Source of the DNA: Kitasatospora kifunensis
GTDB lineage: Bacteria > Actinomycetota > Actinomycetes > Streptomycetales > Streptomycetaceae
Direction of reading: 5' to 3'
Length of the DNA: 64,000 nucleotides
NCBI RefSeq assembly: GCF_014203855.1
Contig: NZ_JACHJV010000003.1
Coordinates: 248,001 to 312,000 of the forward strand
Positions 8,091 to 15,766 of this stretch are shown one piece after another (the first letter of the stretch is position 1; every line of letters begins with the position of its first letter). Made by a program: the position numbers and the translations under genes. The notes beneath the pieces are model-generated. The model searched no databases, had not been told where the DNA came from, and saw only the letters and a program-made list of their open reading frames with translations.

Positions 8091-9378
8091 CCTCCGGGGG
8101 CGTTTAGCCTGTCCGCCCGCCCGGCGGCCAGGATGTTTCGAGCGGCGTTGAGGTCACGGTCATGCGGCACAGCGCACGCACCACAGGTCCAGGTGCGGAC
8201 GGCGAGTGGCTTGGGTCCGTCGCGGTGCCCGCAGGCGGAGCAGAGCTGGGAGGAGGGGAACGTGCGGTGCACGATCCCGATATGGCGCCCGTAGCGGGCG
8301 GCTTTCTCCTCCAGCATGCGGCGGAAGGTGGACCATGCGGCGTCGTGGACGGACTTGGCCAGGAGGCCACGGCCCAGGCCGCGCACGTTCAGGTCTTCCA
8401 GGTAGATCGCTTGATTTTCGCGGATGATCCTGGTCGTCTGCTTGTGCAGCCAGTCCTTGCGGGTGTCGGCCACCTTGGCATGTGCCCTGGCGACCTTGAT
8501 GCGGGCCTTGGCCCGGTTCTTGGAGCCCTTGGCCTTGCGGGACAGCTCCCGCTGCGCGGCCTTGAGCCGCTTCTCGGCCTTGCGCAGGAAACGGGGGTTG
8601 TCGATCACCGTGCCGTCCGACAGCACGGCGTAGGTGGTCAGGCCCAGGTCGATACCCACCTCGGCATCGAGTTCGGGCAGCACGTCCGGTGCCACGTCGA
8701 CGACGAACGACGCGTGGTAGCGCCCAGCCGGGTCCAGCACGATCGTCACCGACGACGGGTCGGCAGGCAGTTTGCGGGACCATCTCACCCGTACGTCACC
8801 GATCTTCGCCAGGTTCAGCTTCCCGTTGCCACGGATCCGGAACCCGTTGCGACTGAACCGGATCGACTGCCGGCTCTCCTTGCGGGACTTGAACACCGGC
8901 AGACCCACCCTGCCACCACCGCGCCGCTTGCCCGACACCGCGTCGAAGAAGCCGCGGTACGCGGCATCCAGATCCCGCAGCGAGGACTGCAACGCATCCA
9001 CCGACACCGCAGCCAGCCACGCCCGCTCGGCCGTCCGCTTCGCATCCGTGATCACCGCCTTCGCCAACGCACCCAACGCGATCCGCGACCGATCCGCCCG
9101 CCAGGCGGCCTTCCGAACGGCCAACCCATCGTTGAACACCACCCGAGCACAACCGAACGTACGAGCCAGTGCCTGACACTGACCCGCCGTCGGATACAGG
9201 CGATACGAGTACCGAAGATGCACCCCACCAACCTACCGACCCCCACCGACAACCCAGCCCCCACCGACAACGAAGAGAACCCCGGCGCTCCACGCCTCCA
9301 CGCCAAGCACCCTCCCCCACCCTCCGGGCGGGGGGACCCCCATCTTCCCGGCCTGAAGGCCGGGATTTCCTGGGAGAT
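7947..9378 (-). mobile_element. IS200/IS605-group (IS1341-type) element carrying only tnpB
   Basis: The element is read on the minus strand. Its right end (window left) is defined by TTGACATCCTCC, shared with the second copy at 63908. A perfect 8-bp hairpin (CCCCGCGC/GCGCGGGG, 7957-7976) lies just inside. At the left end (window right) a hairpin CCCGGCCT/AGGCCGGG sits at 9347-9364. No terminal inverted repeats or target duplication are visible, and there is no tnpA, as expected for IS1341-type elements mobilised in trans. It separates the AI-2E permease from a truncated histidine kinase. The outer boundary on the right (about 9378) is approximate. Confidence 0.85.
7964..9223 (-). CDS. tnpB: TnpB, RNA-guided endonuclease of an IS605-group element
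   Basis: A full-length 419-residue TnpB. The RuvC-like acidic residues are present: D192 in GIDLGLTTYAV, E276 in YLEDLNVRGL and D357 in HDRDLNAARNI. The zinc ribbon CxxC...CxxC is at 328-350. The N-terminal helix-turn-helix region starts YSYRLYPTAGQ. TnpB proteins cleave DNA next to a short transposon-adjacent motif, guided by an RNA made from the element's right end. All residues needed for cleavage are intact. The C-terminal 60 residues after the RuvC motif overlap the part expected to encode the guide-RNA scaffold. Confidence 0.95.
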   Translation of the reverse strand: MHLRYSYRLYPTAGQCQALARTFGCARVVFNDGLAVRKAAWRADRSRIALGALAKAVITDAKRTAERAWLAAVSVDALQSSLRDLDAAYRGFFDAVSGKRRGGGRVGLPVFKSRKESRQSIRFSRNGFRIRGNGKLNLAKIGDVRVRWSRKLPADPSSVTIVLDPAGRYHASFVVDVAPDVLPELDAEVGIDLGLTTYAVLSDGTVIDNPRFLRKAEKRLKAAQRELSRKAKGSKNRAKARIKVARAHAKVADTRKDWLHKQTTRIIRENQAIYLEDLNVRGLGRGLLAKSVHDAAWSTFRRMLEEKAARYGRHIGIVHRTFPSSQLCSACGHRDGPKPLAVRTWTCGACAVPHDRDLNAARNILAAGRADRLNAPGGPVRPGVAIPHRARPVERGTHRNAADAGRKPRADGAAGVPAL

Positions 9379-9382
9379 AACA

Positions 9383-9679
9383 GATGAAGACCATCTGGCC
9401 CCGGCCGGTCGCGGTTCGCGGGCGGCGGGACGGCACCTGCGCCTGGCCGCCCAGTCAGCCCTGCCCACCCACCTCCCGGGACACCCGGGTGACCTCGGAG
9501 GTGACCAGGGACAGTTGGTCGGCCATGCCGTTGAAGACACCGGCGATCTCACCGAGCAGGCCGTCGGCGTCGGTGGGCAGGCGGGTGGAGCAGTCACCGT
9601 CGCGCACTGCGGTCAGGCCGTCGAGCAGGCGGCGCAAGCCCTCCTCGTCCAGAGCCGGGTGCTTGGTCGTTCCGTCCAT
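9383..9679 (-). pseudogene. N-terminal remnant of a multi-HAMP hybrid histidine kinase
   Basis: ATG at 9679 follows GAGGTGAG. The first 74 residues (DEEGLRRLLDGLTAVRDGD, then GLLGEIAGVFNGMADQLSLV) match the start of the large actinobacterial HAMP-repeat sensor kinases. The frame then stops at 9455, and a shifted frame continues LGGQAQV, the sequence expected next, before similarity ends close to the TnpB element. The rest of a protein normally above 1000 residues is gone. Frameshift plus deletion make this nonfunctional. Confidence 0.75.
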
Positions 9680-9770
9680 CGCTCACCTCACGGCGTGTGC
9701 CTTCGGGCCCCGGCCGCCCGGCAGGCGCCCACCAGACCACGATGACATCACCGCTGCCCACCCGACAGGG

Positions 9771-10214
9771 CTACGTACGCAGGAGATCGCCGGGCGCGGG
9801 CACTTCCGACCACACCGTCTTCCCGTCGCCGCGCTCCTGCGAGCCCCAACTCCGGGACACCCGTGCGACCACCCGCAGCCCGTGCCCGCCGGGCTGGGCC
9901 GGCCCGCCCTCGGCCGCCCCGTCGAAGGAACGGGGAACCGGTGGGCGCAGGTCCGCGTCGCTCACCTCGATCCGCAGCAGACCGTCGTGCAGGAGCAGCG
10001 CGATCTCCTGCGGGCCGCCCGCGTGCAGGCAGGCGTTGGTGATCAGCTCGGAGACCACCAGCAACACGTCCTCGGCAGCCTCCCGGCCGTCCTGGTCGAG
10101 TGCCGGCAGCCACCCGAAGTCCACCAGTGCCGCCGCTGTGAAGTCGAGGCAGCGGCCGACCACCCCGCTGGTCCCGAACAGGGCCAGCCCGCGGATCAGT
10201 ACGGGCGCGTTCAT
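9771..10214 (-). CDS. ATP-binding protein, RsbW-like anti-sigma/serine kinase family
   Basis: A 147-residue protein with a GHKL/HATPase_c fold. ATG at 10214 overlaps the TGA of the STAS remnant upstream (ATGA), the usual arrangement of an anti-anti-sigma/anti-sigma pair. The N-box is VVSELITNACLHAG (about residues 55-68), and the G-box region reads GGHGLRVVARVSRSWG. Such proteins phosphorylate STAS partners or sequester sigma factors. Because its STAS neighbour is truncated, the original switch is probably broken. Length is normal for the single-domain actinobacterial family. Confidence 0.85.
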   Translation of the reverse strand: MNAPVLIRGLALFGTSGVVGRCLDFTAAALVDFGWLPALDQDGREAAEDVLLVVSELITNACLHAGGPQEIALLLHDGLLRIEVSDADLRPPVPRSFDGAAEGGPAQPGGHGLRVVARVSRSWGSQERGDGKTVWSEVPAPGDLLRT

Positions 10215-10411
10215 GGCTCCAGGGCCTCGTCCAGGGTGCGATGGATCGTGAAGACCGTATCCGCGCCAGTGATCTCGAACAGCCGGGTAACCGGCGCTGG
10301 GAGCGCGGCCAGCTCCAACCGAGCACCGATCCGCTCCGCCTCCAGCCGACTGTGCAGCAGCGCGTTCAGGCTGGTGGAGTCGCAGAAGGCCAGCTCGGCG
10401 CAGTCGGCCCG
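10211..10411 (-). pseudogene. STAS-domain anti-anti-sigma factor, C-terminal half
   Basis: The frame reads ADCAELAFCDSTSLNALLHS and ends DEALEP-stop. The FCDSTSLN segment is the STAS phosphorylation-site region with its conserved serine. The N-terminal half of the domain (about 50 residues) and any start codon are absent. The stop overlaps the start of the ATP-binding protein gene, showing they were once coupled. Confidence 0.7.
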
Positions 10412-10502
10412 GCGGCACGGTCTCGGCCAGCGCGGGAAAGATCCTCGCCTCTTCCTCCAAGCCCCAGAAGACGAAGCCGAGCAGCCACACCACCAGGGCC
10501 AC

Positions 10503-10663
10503 GAGTGCCACCCACGTGGCGCACCAGGTCAGCCGCGAAATCGTCCAGCTTCGCCTTGCGCCGGTCGTCGCCCAGGTGCGGGCCGACCAGTGCGCCAGCC
10601 CTTCACCCGCAGCTGATCGTTCTGCTCGCCCAGTTCCTGCAGGATGTCTTTTTCGCGGGCGCC
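10503..10663 (-). pseudogene. possible hemerythrin-like (HHE) remnant
   Basis: Two adjacent frames read AREKDILQELGEQNDQLRVK and then LGDDRRKAKLDDFAADLVRHV, which together resemble the first half of actinobacterial hemerythrin HHE-domain proteins. The frames do not join and the metal-binding histidines are largely gone. The bases between this and 10874 hold nothing I can identify. Confidence 0.35.
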
Positions 10664-10873
10664 AACAACCGCGGGCCCCGGGATGCCCGGGCGCGAACGC
10701 CCAGGCATCGGAGAGTGGTTGACTCGGGTGCGCAGCAGCCCGCCGTTCTGCCTCGGCGGGTTGGCGCCGCACGCCGCCAGCGGCGGTTGATCGCACATCC
10801 GGTAGCGGCGGTGCCGTGCCACGGCCGCGCGGCGACCAAGCCGGGCGGGACCGAGTTGCGTGGCCAAGCGCGG

Positions 10874-11047
10874 TCAGTGCTTGAACGCGTCCTTGATCTT
10901 GGCGCCGGCCTGCTTGGTGTTGCCCTTGATCTGGTCGCCGCGGCCTTCCGCTTCGAGGACGCGGTCGCCGGTGGCGCGTCCGACGTGCTTCTTCACGCCA
11001 CCCTTGACCGCTTCGGCCTTGTGGGCGGCCTTCTTGCCGATACTCAT
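10874..11047 (-). CDS. CsbD-family stress protein
   Basis: A 57-residue, Lys/Ala/Gly-rich hydrophilic protein: MSIGKKAAHKAEAVKGG at the start and GDQIKGNTKQAGAKIKD near the end, the signature of CsbD-like proteins. GAAAGGAA lies 7 nt before the ATG. CsbD family members are abundant general-stress proteins in Bacillus and actinobacteria; the biochemical role is unknown. Its position next to remnants of a STAS/ATP-binding stress switch fits that theme. Confidence 0.88.
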   Translation of the reverse strand: MSIGKKAAHKAEAVKGGVKKHVGRATGDRVLEAEGRGDQIKGNTKQAGAKIKDAFKH

Positions 11048-11107
11048 GGCTGATTTCCTTTCGTGGGTTTTCGTGAGTTAGGGCGTGGCGCCCGGGAACG
11101 ACCCGGC

Positions 11108-11650
11108 CTACTGGCGGCCGGAGTGGTGCCCGAGCAGGTGCGGCCTGCGGTGCCCCTTGCCGTGCGCCGGTTCGTCGTCGCCGGCCGGAGCGGCGGCCTG
11201 CGGCATCGGGCCGACTCGTGTGCCTGCAGTCTGCTCGCCCGTGCGGCCCTGCCCGCTCACAAGGTCACCGCGCTCCTCCGTGGGGCCGTCACGCTCCCCG
11301 GCGGCCGCTGTCCCCTGCTCGCGGGCGGTGTCGCGTCGTTCGACCGGATCGTCGCGGTGCTTGCGGACGGCCGCCGTCTCACGGTGGGAGCGCCGCTGTC
11401 CGTGGCGTGCGCCGGCCGCCCGGCGCGAGGAGCGCAGCACGCCGGTCACCAGGAGGCCGAGTCCCAACATGCCCACGGCCCCGACGACGATGCCGGAGAG
11501 GAACAGCGTGCCGGTGGAGCCGGTCATGTGGTGCCCGAACACCGTGAACGCGTTGGTGAGCGCGTGCGCGCTGCCTGTGTTGCCGAAGATGCCGGCCAAC
11601 GCGACAGCGGCCGCGACAACCAGAAGGACGAGTCCGAGAAGAATGATCAT
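11108..11650 (-). CDS. small membrane protein with long charged C-terminal tail
   Basis: The 180-residue product starts MIILLGLVLLVVAAAVALAG and has a second hydrophobic helix at about residues 45-68 (FLSGIVVGAVGMLGLGLLVT). The rest is Arg/Glu/Gly-rich and probably cytoplasmic and disordered. GGGAG precedes the ATG. It is divergently transcribed from the TetR gene at 11778 and may be its target, since near-identical 19-bp repeats lie between them. No enzymatic motif is visible and I do not recognise a named family. Confidence 0.65.
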   Translation of the reverse strand: MIILLGLVLLVVAAAVALAGIFGNTGSAHALTNAFTVFGHHMTGSTGTLFLSGIVVGAVGMLGLGLLVTGVLRSSRRAAGARHGQRRSHRETAAVRKHRDDPVERRDTAREQGTAAAGERDGPTEERGDLVSGQGRTGEQTAGTRVGPMPQAAAPAGDDEPAHGKGHRRPHLLGHHSGRQ

Positions 11651-11668
11651 GACGCGCTCCCAGCGGGC

Positions 11669-11730
11669 CTACGCCGTATGCCTACAGTCAACTCCCGGAC
11701 TAGACTGGCGTCTACACCGCATGTCTACGA
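11669..11730. promoter_or_regulatory. pair of 19-bp direct repeats, candidate TetR operator
   Basis: CTACGCCGTATGCCTACAG (11669-11687) and CTACACCGCATGTCTACGA (11712-11730) match at 15 of 19 positions. They lie between divergent genes whose starts are at 11650 and 11778, a normal place for a TetR-family operator. Confidence 0.5.
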
Positions 11731-11777
11731 ACTTTGTGTTCGCCGGTGCTCACCCACCAGTGAGAGAAGGTGCCGGC

Positions 11778-12545
11778 ATGCTGCCTCCCTCGGTCAGTCT
11801 GACCGCGGAGGACGGCGGTCCGCCCGCGCGCGGGCGGCTGAGCCGGGAGCGGATGCTGGCCTGCGCGCTGGAGATCATCGACCGCGAGGGTATCGAGAAG
11901 ATGTCCATGCGCCACCTGGCCCGCGCACTCGGCCACGACCCGATGAGTCTCTACCGCTACGCCCCGAACAAGGCGGCCCTGCTCGACGGCGTCGCCGAGA
12001 CCGTCCTCAACGAACTCGCCGTCGACCCCAACGACCCCGACTGGGCCGCCCAACTACGCTCCGTCGCCCGCCACTACCGCCGACTCGCACTCGCCCACCC
12101 CCACGTCGTGCCACTCCTGGTCACCCGCCCTATGGCCACCCCGCTCGCGCTGCGCCCCCTCGGTGCCCTGCGCCCCCTCGAAGCCATCCTGACCCTACTC
12201 ACCCGAGCCGGCTACAGCGCCGACGACGCCCTGCACATCTACCGCGCCCTGTTCGGACTCCTCCACGGCCACGTCCTCAACGAACTACAGGAACTCGTCG
12301 ACAACCCCGACGAGACCGACGACCTGCTGCGCCTGGGCCTGCACCGGCTGCCGATCACCGAGTTCCCCCTCCTGCGCGGCCTCGCCACCACTCTCGCCTC
12401 CTACGACGGCGCCGCCGAACTCGAACGCGGCCTCGACATCCTCCTCACCGGCCTGACCGCCACATTCACCCCCACCCGCCCTGGGCCAGGGACCACGAAC
12501 ATCCCCGATCGCGACCAAAACGGCAGATCGCGATCCCCTCAATAG
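11778..12545 (+). CDS. TetR-family regulator with actinobacterial C-terminal domain
   Basis: 255 residues. The ATG at 11778 follows GAGAGAAGG. The HTH lies at about residues 22-68 (LACALEIIDREGIEKMSMRH then LYRYAPNKAALLDGV). The C-terminal part is the long TetR_C_1-type ligand domain typical of actinobacterial regulators of efflux or membrane functions. The last 25 residues look like unselected extension. It faces a membrane-protein gene across a repeat-containing intergenic region, suggesting autoregulation and control of that neighbour. Confidence 0.88.
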   Translation: MLPPSVSLTAEDGGPPARGRLSRERMLACALEIIDREGIEKMSMRHLARALGHDPMSLYRYAPNKAALLDGVAETVLNELAVDPNDPDWAAQLRSVARHYRRLALAHPHVVPLLVTRPMATPLALRPLGALRPLEAILTLLTRAGYSADDALHIYRALFGLLHGHVLNELQELVDNPDETDDLLRLGLHRLPITEFPLLRGLATTLASYDGAAELERGLDILLTGLTATFTPTRPGPGTTNIPDRDQNGRSRSPQ

Positions 12546-12629
12546 AAGCCCCAGAACAGGAGAAGAGCAGAACCTCCACACGCATCGCGCAGGACCACAT
12601 CGACGGGGGGAACGAAAAAGGAGTTCATC

Positions 12630-12785
12630 ATGATCGTCCTCGGAGTCATCCTCCTCGTCGTCGGTTTCGTCACAGGCCTCTCCATCCTGTGGACCATCGG
12701 CATCGTCCTGGCCCTCATCGGCATTGCCCTGTGGGTCATGGGCGCAGTCGGCCACGAGGTCGCCGGCCGCCGCCACTACTGGTGA
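12630..12785 (+). CDS. DUF6131-type small membrane protein
   Basis: A 51-residue protein, MIVLGVILLVVGFVTGLSIL at the N-terminus, then a second helix and the ending VGHEVAGRRHYW. The pattern of two hydrophobic helices with GHEV.GRRHY at the end is a conserved actinobacterial small-protein family. AAAAAGGAG ends 7 nt before the ATG. Function unknown. It lies 85 bp after the TetR gene. Confidence 0.8.
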   Translation: MIVLGVILLVVGFVTGLSILWTIGIVLALIGIALWVMGAVGHEVAGRRHYW

Positions 12786-13251
12786 CGGGCAACCACGACA
12801 CCATCCGACGAGCGGGCGCGGCGAACGCCGTACCCGCCGAAGTCCGCAGGCCGGACGCCCCCGTACCCAGCGCAGGATCAGGTGCGTCGCAGGTCGGCCA
12901 GCGCGACCCAGCGCTCCACGGTGGATGTGTCCAGGCCCGTATCGGCGGCGCTCACTTCGCAGGCCACCCCGCTCTGCCAGGCGGCGAAGACCGCCTGGCG
13001 CAAGTCCTGTGTCCGGGCTGCCAGGCCGCTACCGCGCGGCAGATACGGTACCCCGCGCATCCACTTGCCCTACCGGGCGCGGTCGCCGCCTCGTGCGGCA
13101 ACAGCGCACGTGGGCCGGGATATGTACACGGGCTACTACCTCTGTCGTCGACGCTGCGGTCAGCTGTTCAAGGGCAAAAACGGTGGCGATCGATCTGGGC
13201 GCGGACTTCGACGCGGGCCGTGTAACGGCTGAAGTCCGACGGGATCAGCTC
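12786..13251. other. stretch without an identifiable gene
   Basis: On the minus strand near 12878-13060 a short frame ends EVSAADTGLDTSTVERWVAL, which has a helix-turn-helix flavour but no recognisable family or start. A + strand frame near 13120 with several Cys/Arg residues is also unassigned. Probably decayed sequence. Confidence 0.3.
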
Positions 13252-13848
13252 CTACGCAAAGGACGCTCCCGGGGCCATCGCCGCAAGTGCGAGGTCCACA
13301 ACTGTATCCACATACTCGGCATCCACAGGGCAGCCCGAGACCAGCAGACGGTAATGCAGCGGTGCGAAGACGAGATCGAGGGCGGTATCCGCTGCCACGT
13401 CGGTCCGGACGAGACCCGCTTTCTGAGCCTCGTGCAGGGCGTTGCGGACCGGTGCGCGGCGCGGTTCGAACCACTGCTCGACCATGGCGCGGGCCAGGTC
13501 CGGATCGGTCTGTGCTGCTCCGATCAGCTCGCGCAGGCGCGTCCCGGCGGGCCCTTCCACATACAGGGCGCGGAATCCGTGGGCGAAGGCGCGCAGTTGC
13601 GCGGGGAAGTCCTCGCCCCCGTCCACGAACGGACCGATGTTCGTCTTGTCGAGGAAGACCTCGAAGACCACCGCCGCCTTCGAGGGCCACCACCGGTAGA
13701 GCGTCTGCCGGCCCACGCCCGCCCGGGCCGCGATCGCGCCCATGGTGACCGATTCGTAGCCGCCCTCCTCCAGCAGCTCGAAGGTGGCGTCAAGGATGGC
13801 GCGCCAGGACTCGTGGCTGCGTCGTGCGGGATCGGGTTCAGCAGGCAT
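13252..13848 (-). CDS. TetR-family transcriptional regulator
   Basis: 198 residues from the ATG at 13848. The HTH lies at about residues 12-60 (ILDATFELLEEGGYESVTMG, then GVGRQTLYRWWPSKAAVVFE). The C-terminal domain (FVDGGEDFPAQLRAFAHGFR onward) is the TetR_C_11-like fold common in streptomycetes. A perfect palindrome at 13867-13885 lies just upstream. It is divergent from the glycosidase-like gene at 13960, which is therefore a likely target together with itself. Confidence 0.9.
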   Translation of the reverse strand: MPAEPDPARRSHESWRAILDATFELLEEGGYESVTMGAIAARAGVGRQTLYRWWPSKAAVVFEVFLDKTNIGPFVDGGEDFPAQLRAFAHGFRALYVEGPAGTRLRELIGAAQTDPDLARAMVEQWFEPRRAPVRNALHEAQKAGLVRTDVAADTALDLVFAPLHYRLLVSGCPVDAEYVDTVVDLALAAMAPGASFA

Positions 13849-13866
13849 GGCTCCACTATACAGGCA

Positions 13867-13885
13867 ACGAGACGAGGCGTCTCGT
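13867..13885. promoter_or_regulatory. 19-bp palindrome, candidate operator
   Basis: ACGAGACG-AGG-CGTCTCGT: two perfect 8-bp arms around a 3-bp centre. It sits 19 bp before the TetR start and 75 bp before the divergent gene. Confidence 0.65.
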
Positions 13886-13959
13886 CTTGCCAACCGTGCT
13901 TGCAGGTGCTTGGCTCGACCCGAGCACAAGGTTTCACCCACCCGAGGGGATGACACCCG

Positions 13960-15090
13960 ATGACGCGCCCCACACACCCCACGCGCCCCACACACCCCGC
14001 CTTCACTGTCGAGCGCCGACATCGCTGGCGACTGCGCACGCCGACCGGCGACCCGTTCCTGTCGGTGGGCATCGTCCACGCCGACGACACGAACCTGCGG
14101 TACCCGCACAATCTCGCCATCTACCAGTCCCGGTATGGGGGTTCGCAGCGGCGATGGCTGCAGGAAGGCATCGTTCCCGACCTGGGGAACTGGGGATTCA
14201 ATACTCTGGGCTGGACCTCGGAGTACGTCAGCGGTGCCGGTCTCGCCACCGACGGCGCAGTCGTCGACCTGGGACATTCCGAGGGCCTGCCGCCCGAAGA
14301 GCTGGCCGGCACCGGCATCCCCTACACACTGTCGCTGCGTACGGCCGAGATCGAGTACTGGAACGGCTTCCCCGCCTATCGCGACCCCCGCGACCCTGCG
14401 TTCGCGCAGTGGTGCGATCACCTCGCCAGGACGGTGTGCCGCCCGGACGACCCGAACCTTCTGGGCTACTTCCTGGTAGATGCTCCCTGTTGGGGCCGCC
14501 ACCCCTCAGGCGGCGGGTACCCGGCCTCCGAACTCCCGGAGATCGCCGAGGCCTACTACCGCATCGCCACCGAGGCCATTCGACGTCACGACCCGAACCA
14601 CCTGATCCTGGGAGACCGCTACGGCACCCAGGCCGGTGTGCCCGAGGCCGTGCTCGACGCGATGGCCCCCTATGTCGACGTGCTGTCGGTGCAGACCTTT
14701 CCGGGGCTTGACTCCGCGAGCCTGGAGGCAGCCCTGGAGCAGATCGGCCGCTGGCACGAGCGCACGACCCGCCCTGTCCTGATCGCCGACACCGGCAACT
14801 GGTGCCCGACAGTCATGAGCCCCGGGCGCACGGGGTCAGCGCGCGACCAGCGCGAACGCGGTGTCGGGTACACCGCTTCCGCGGAGGCGTTCGCGGCGCG
14901 CCCATGGTGCCTGGGCTGGCACTGGTGCGGCTGGCTGGAGAACCCGCAACGCGGATTCGGGCTCAAGGACCCGTGGGACGAGCCCTACCGGGATCTCACC
15001 GACCAGGTCGCAGAGACCAACCACCGCCTGACGGAACAGGTCAGCCACGACGGGGGCGATCGCACTGCCCGTCCCGCACCCTGCCGGTGA
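13960..15090 (+). CDS. agarase/GH50-like (alpha/beta)8 protein with altered catalytic positions
   Basis: 376 residues. ATG at 13960, with GAGGGG upstream. The N-terminus has a repeated Thr-Arg-Pro-Thr-His-Pro segment. The core follows the pattern of agarase-type clan GH-A proteins: FLSVGIVHADDTNLRY, NWGFNTLGWTSEY, then GYFLVDAPCWGRHP (169-182) and PVLIADTGNWCP (272-283). In true GH50 enzymes these last two strands normally carry the acid/base Glu (NE) and nucleophile Glu (GEF); here they read VDAP and ADTG. No signal peptide is visible. It may be a non-canonical or non-catalytic glycosidase homologue. Confidence 0.65.
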   Translation: MTRPTHPTRPTHPAFTVERRHRWRLRTPTGDPFLSVGIVHADDTNLRYPHNLAIYQSRYGGSQRRWLQEGIVPDLGNWGFNTLGWTSEYVSGAGLATDGAVVDLGHSEGLPPEELAGTGIPYTLSLRTAEIEYWNGFPAYRDPRDPAFAQWCDHLARTVCRPDDPNLLGYFLVDAPCWGRHPSGGGYPASELPEIAEAYYRIATEAIRRHDPNHLILGDRYGTQAGVPEAVLDAMAPYVDVLSVQTFPGLDSASLEAALEQIGRWHERTTRPVLIADTGNWCPTVMSPGRTGSARDQRERGVGYTASAEAFAARPWCLGWHWCGWLENPQRGFGLKDPWDEPYRDLTDQVAETNHRLTEQVSHDGGDRTARPAPCR

Positions 15091-15179
15091 CCACGCACAG
15101 GTGCGCTGGGATGGTGGGCGCAGTGGCGCTGGGAGGGTGCGTGCGGGCGGCGCTGCGCATGGGCCGGCGGAGACAGAAT

Positions 15180-15217
15180 TTCGATATTCTTGCTCTATTG
15201 CGATATTTGGCTACACT
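15180..15217 (+). promoter_or_regulatory. promoter and GntR-like operator of the ring-cleavage operon
   Basis: An AT-rich island in GC-rich DNA. TTGCTC (15190-15195) and TACACT (15212-15217), 16 bp apart, could be -35 and -10. It contains TTGCT-CTATTGCG, whose CTATTGCG core recurs in the putative operator before the GntR gene at 18143-18150. Confidence 0.5.
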
Positions 15218-15266
15218 GGAGGAACGCCGCTCAGCAAGCGGGCGCCGAGCAGAGGCAGGCAGCGGT

Positions 15267-15656
15267 ATGAGCGCTACAGAGAAGTCGTCCGCGCCCCGGG
15301 CCCCATGGGATGCGGGTCTGGTCGGGACCTGGTCCCTGCGCAGCATCCGCGAGCTGAGCGCCGATGGCACGCTCCTGGCCGAGCCGTACGGGCAACGCCC
15401 GTCGGGGAGGCTGCACTACGGACCCGCGCACCAGGTGGCGGTGGTGATCCCCGGCCACCCGGACGCGCCCGCGGTGGCGTACATCGGCGATTACGAAGCC
15501 GGCACGGACGGCGTGCTCCGGCACATCGTCCGGGTCGGACTGCCGCCCTTCACCGAGGACCAAGTCCGGTGGGCGCGGCTCGAAGGCGACTGCCTCACCC
15601 TTGCGACCGACCGCGAGGGGCGGCGCCGCGTCGAGTTGCGATGGGCGCGTGCCTGA
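15267..15656 (+). CDS. lipocalin-like domain protein
   Basis: 129 residues. The pattern LVGTWSLRSIRELSADGTLL at the N-terminus and the beta-strand-rich remainder (GRLHYGPAHQVAVVI, LTLATDREGRRRVELRW) fit the lipocalin_5 family found in actinobacterial and proteobacterial catabolic clusters. There is no signal peptide. It is the first gene of a same-strand set of four that includes an extradiol dioxygenase and an FAH-family enzyme, so a ligand-binding or auxiliary role in aromatic catabolism is inferred. No strong RBS is seen, so the start is moderately certain. Confidence 0.7.
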   Translation: MSATEKSSAPRAPWDAGLVGTWSLRSIRELSADGTLLAEPYGQRPSGRLHYGPAHQVAVVIPGHPDAPAVAYIGDYEAGTDGVLRHIVRVGLPPFTEDQVRWARLEGDCLTLATDREGRRRVELRWARA

Positions 15657-15766
15657 GTGGTGGCGCCTGCTCGACCGGCCCTCTCGATCAACGACACATG
15701 CGTCAGTCAGTACCTGGGCAGCCGTCGGCAACCTGCGGACGGGCCCGTCAACTGGAGGAGAACGCG

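Noticed and set aside
12878..13060. Short minus-strand ORF with helix-turn-helix-like end
   Set aside because: No start context, no recognisable family, and neighbouring bases show no coding pattern.
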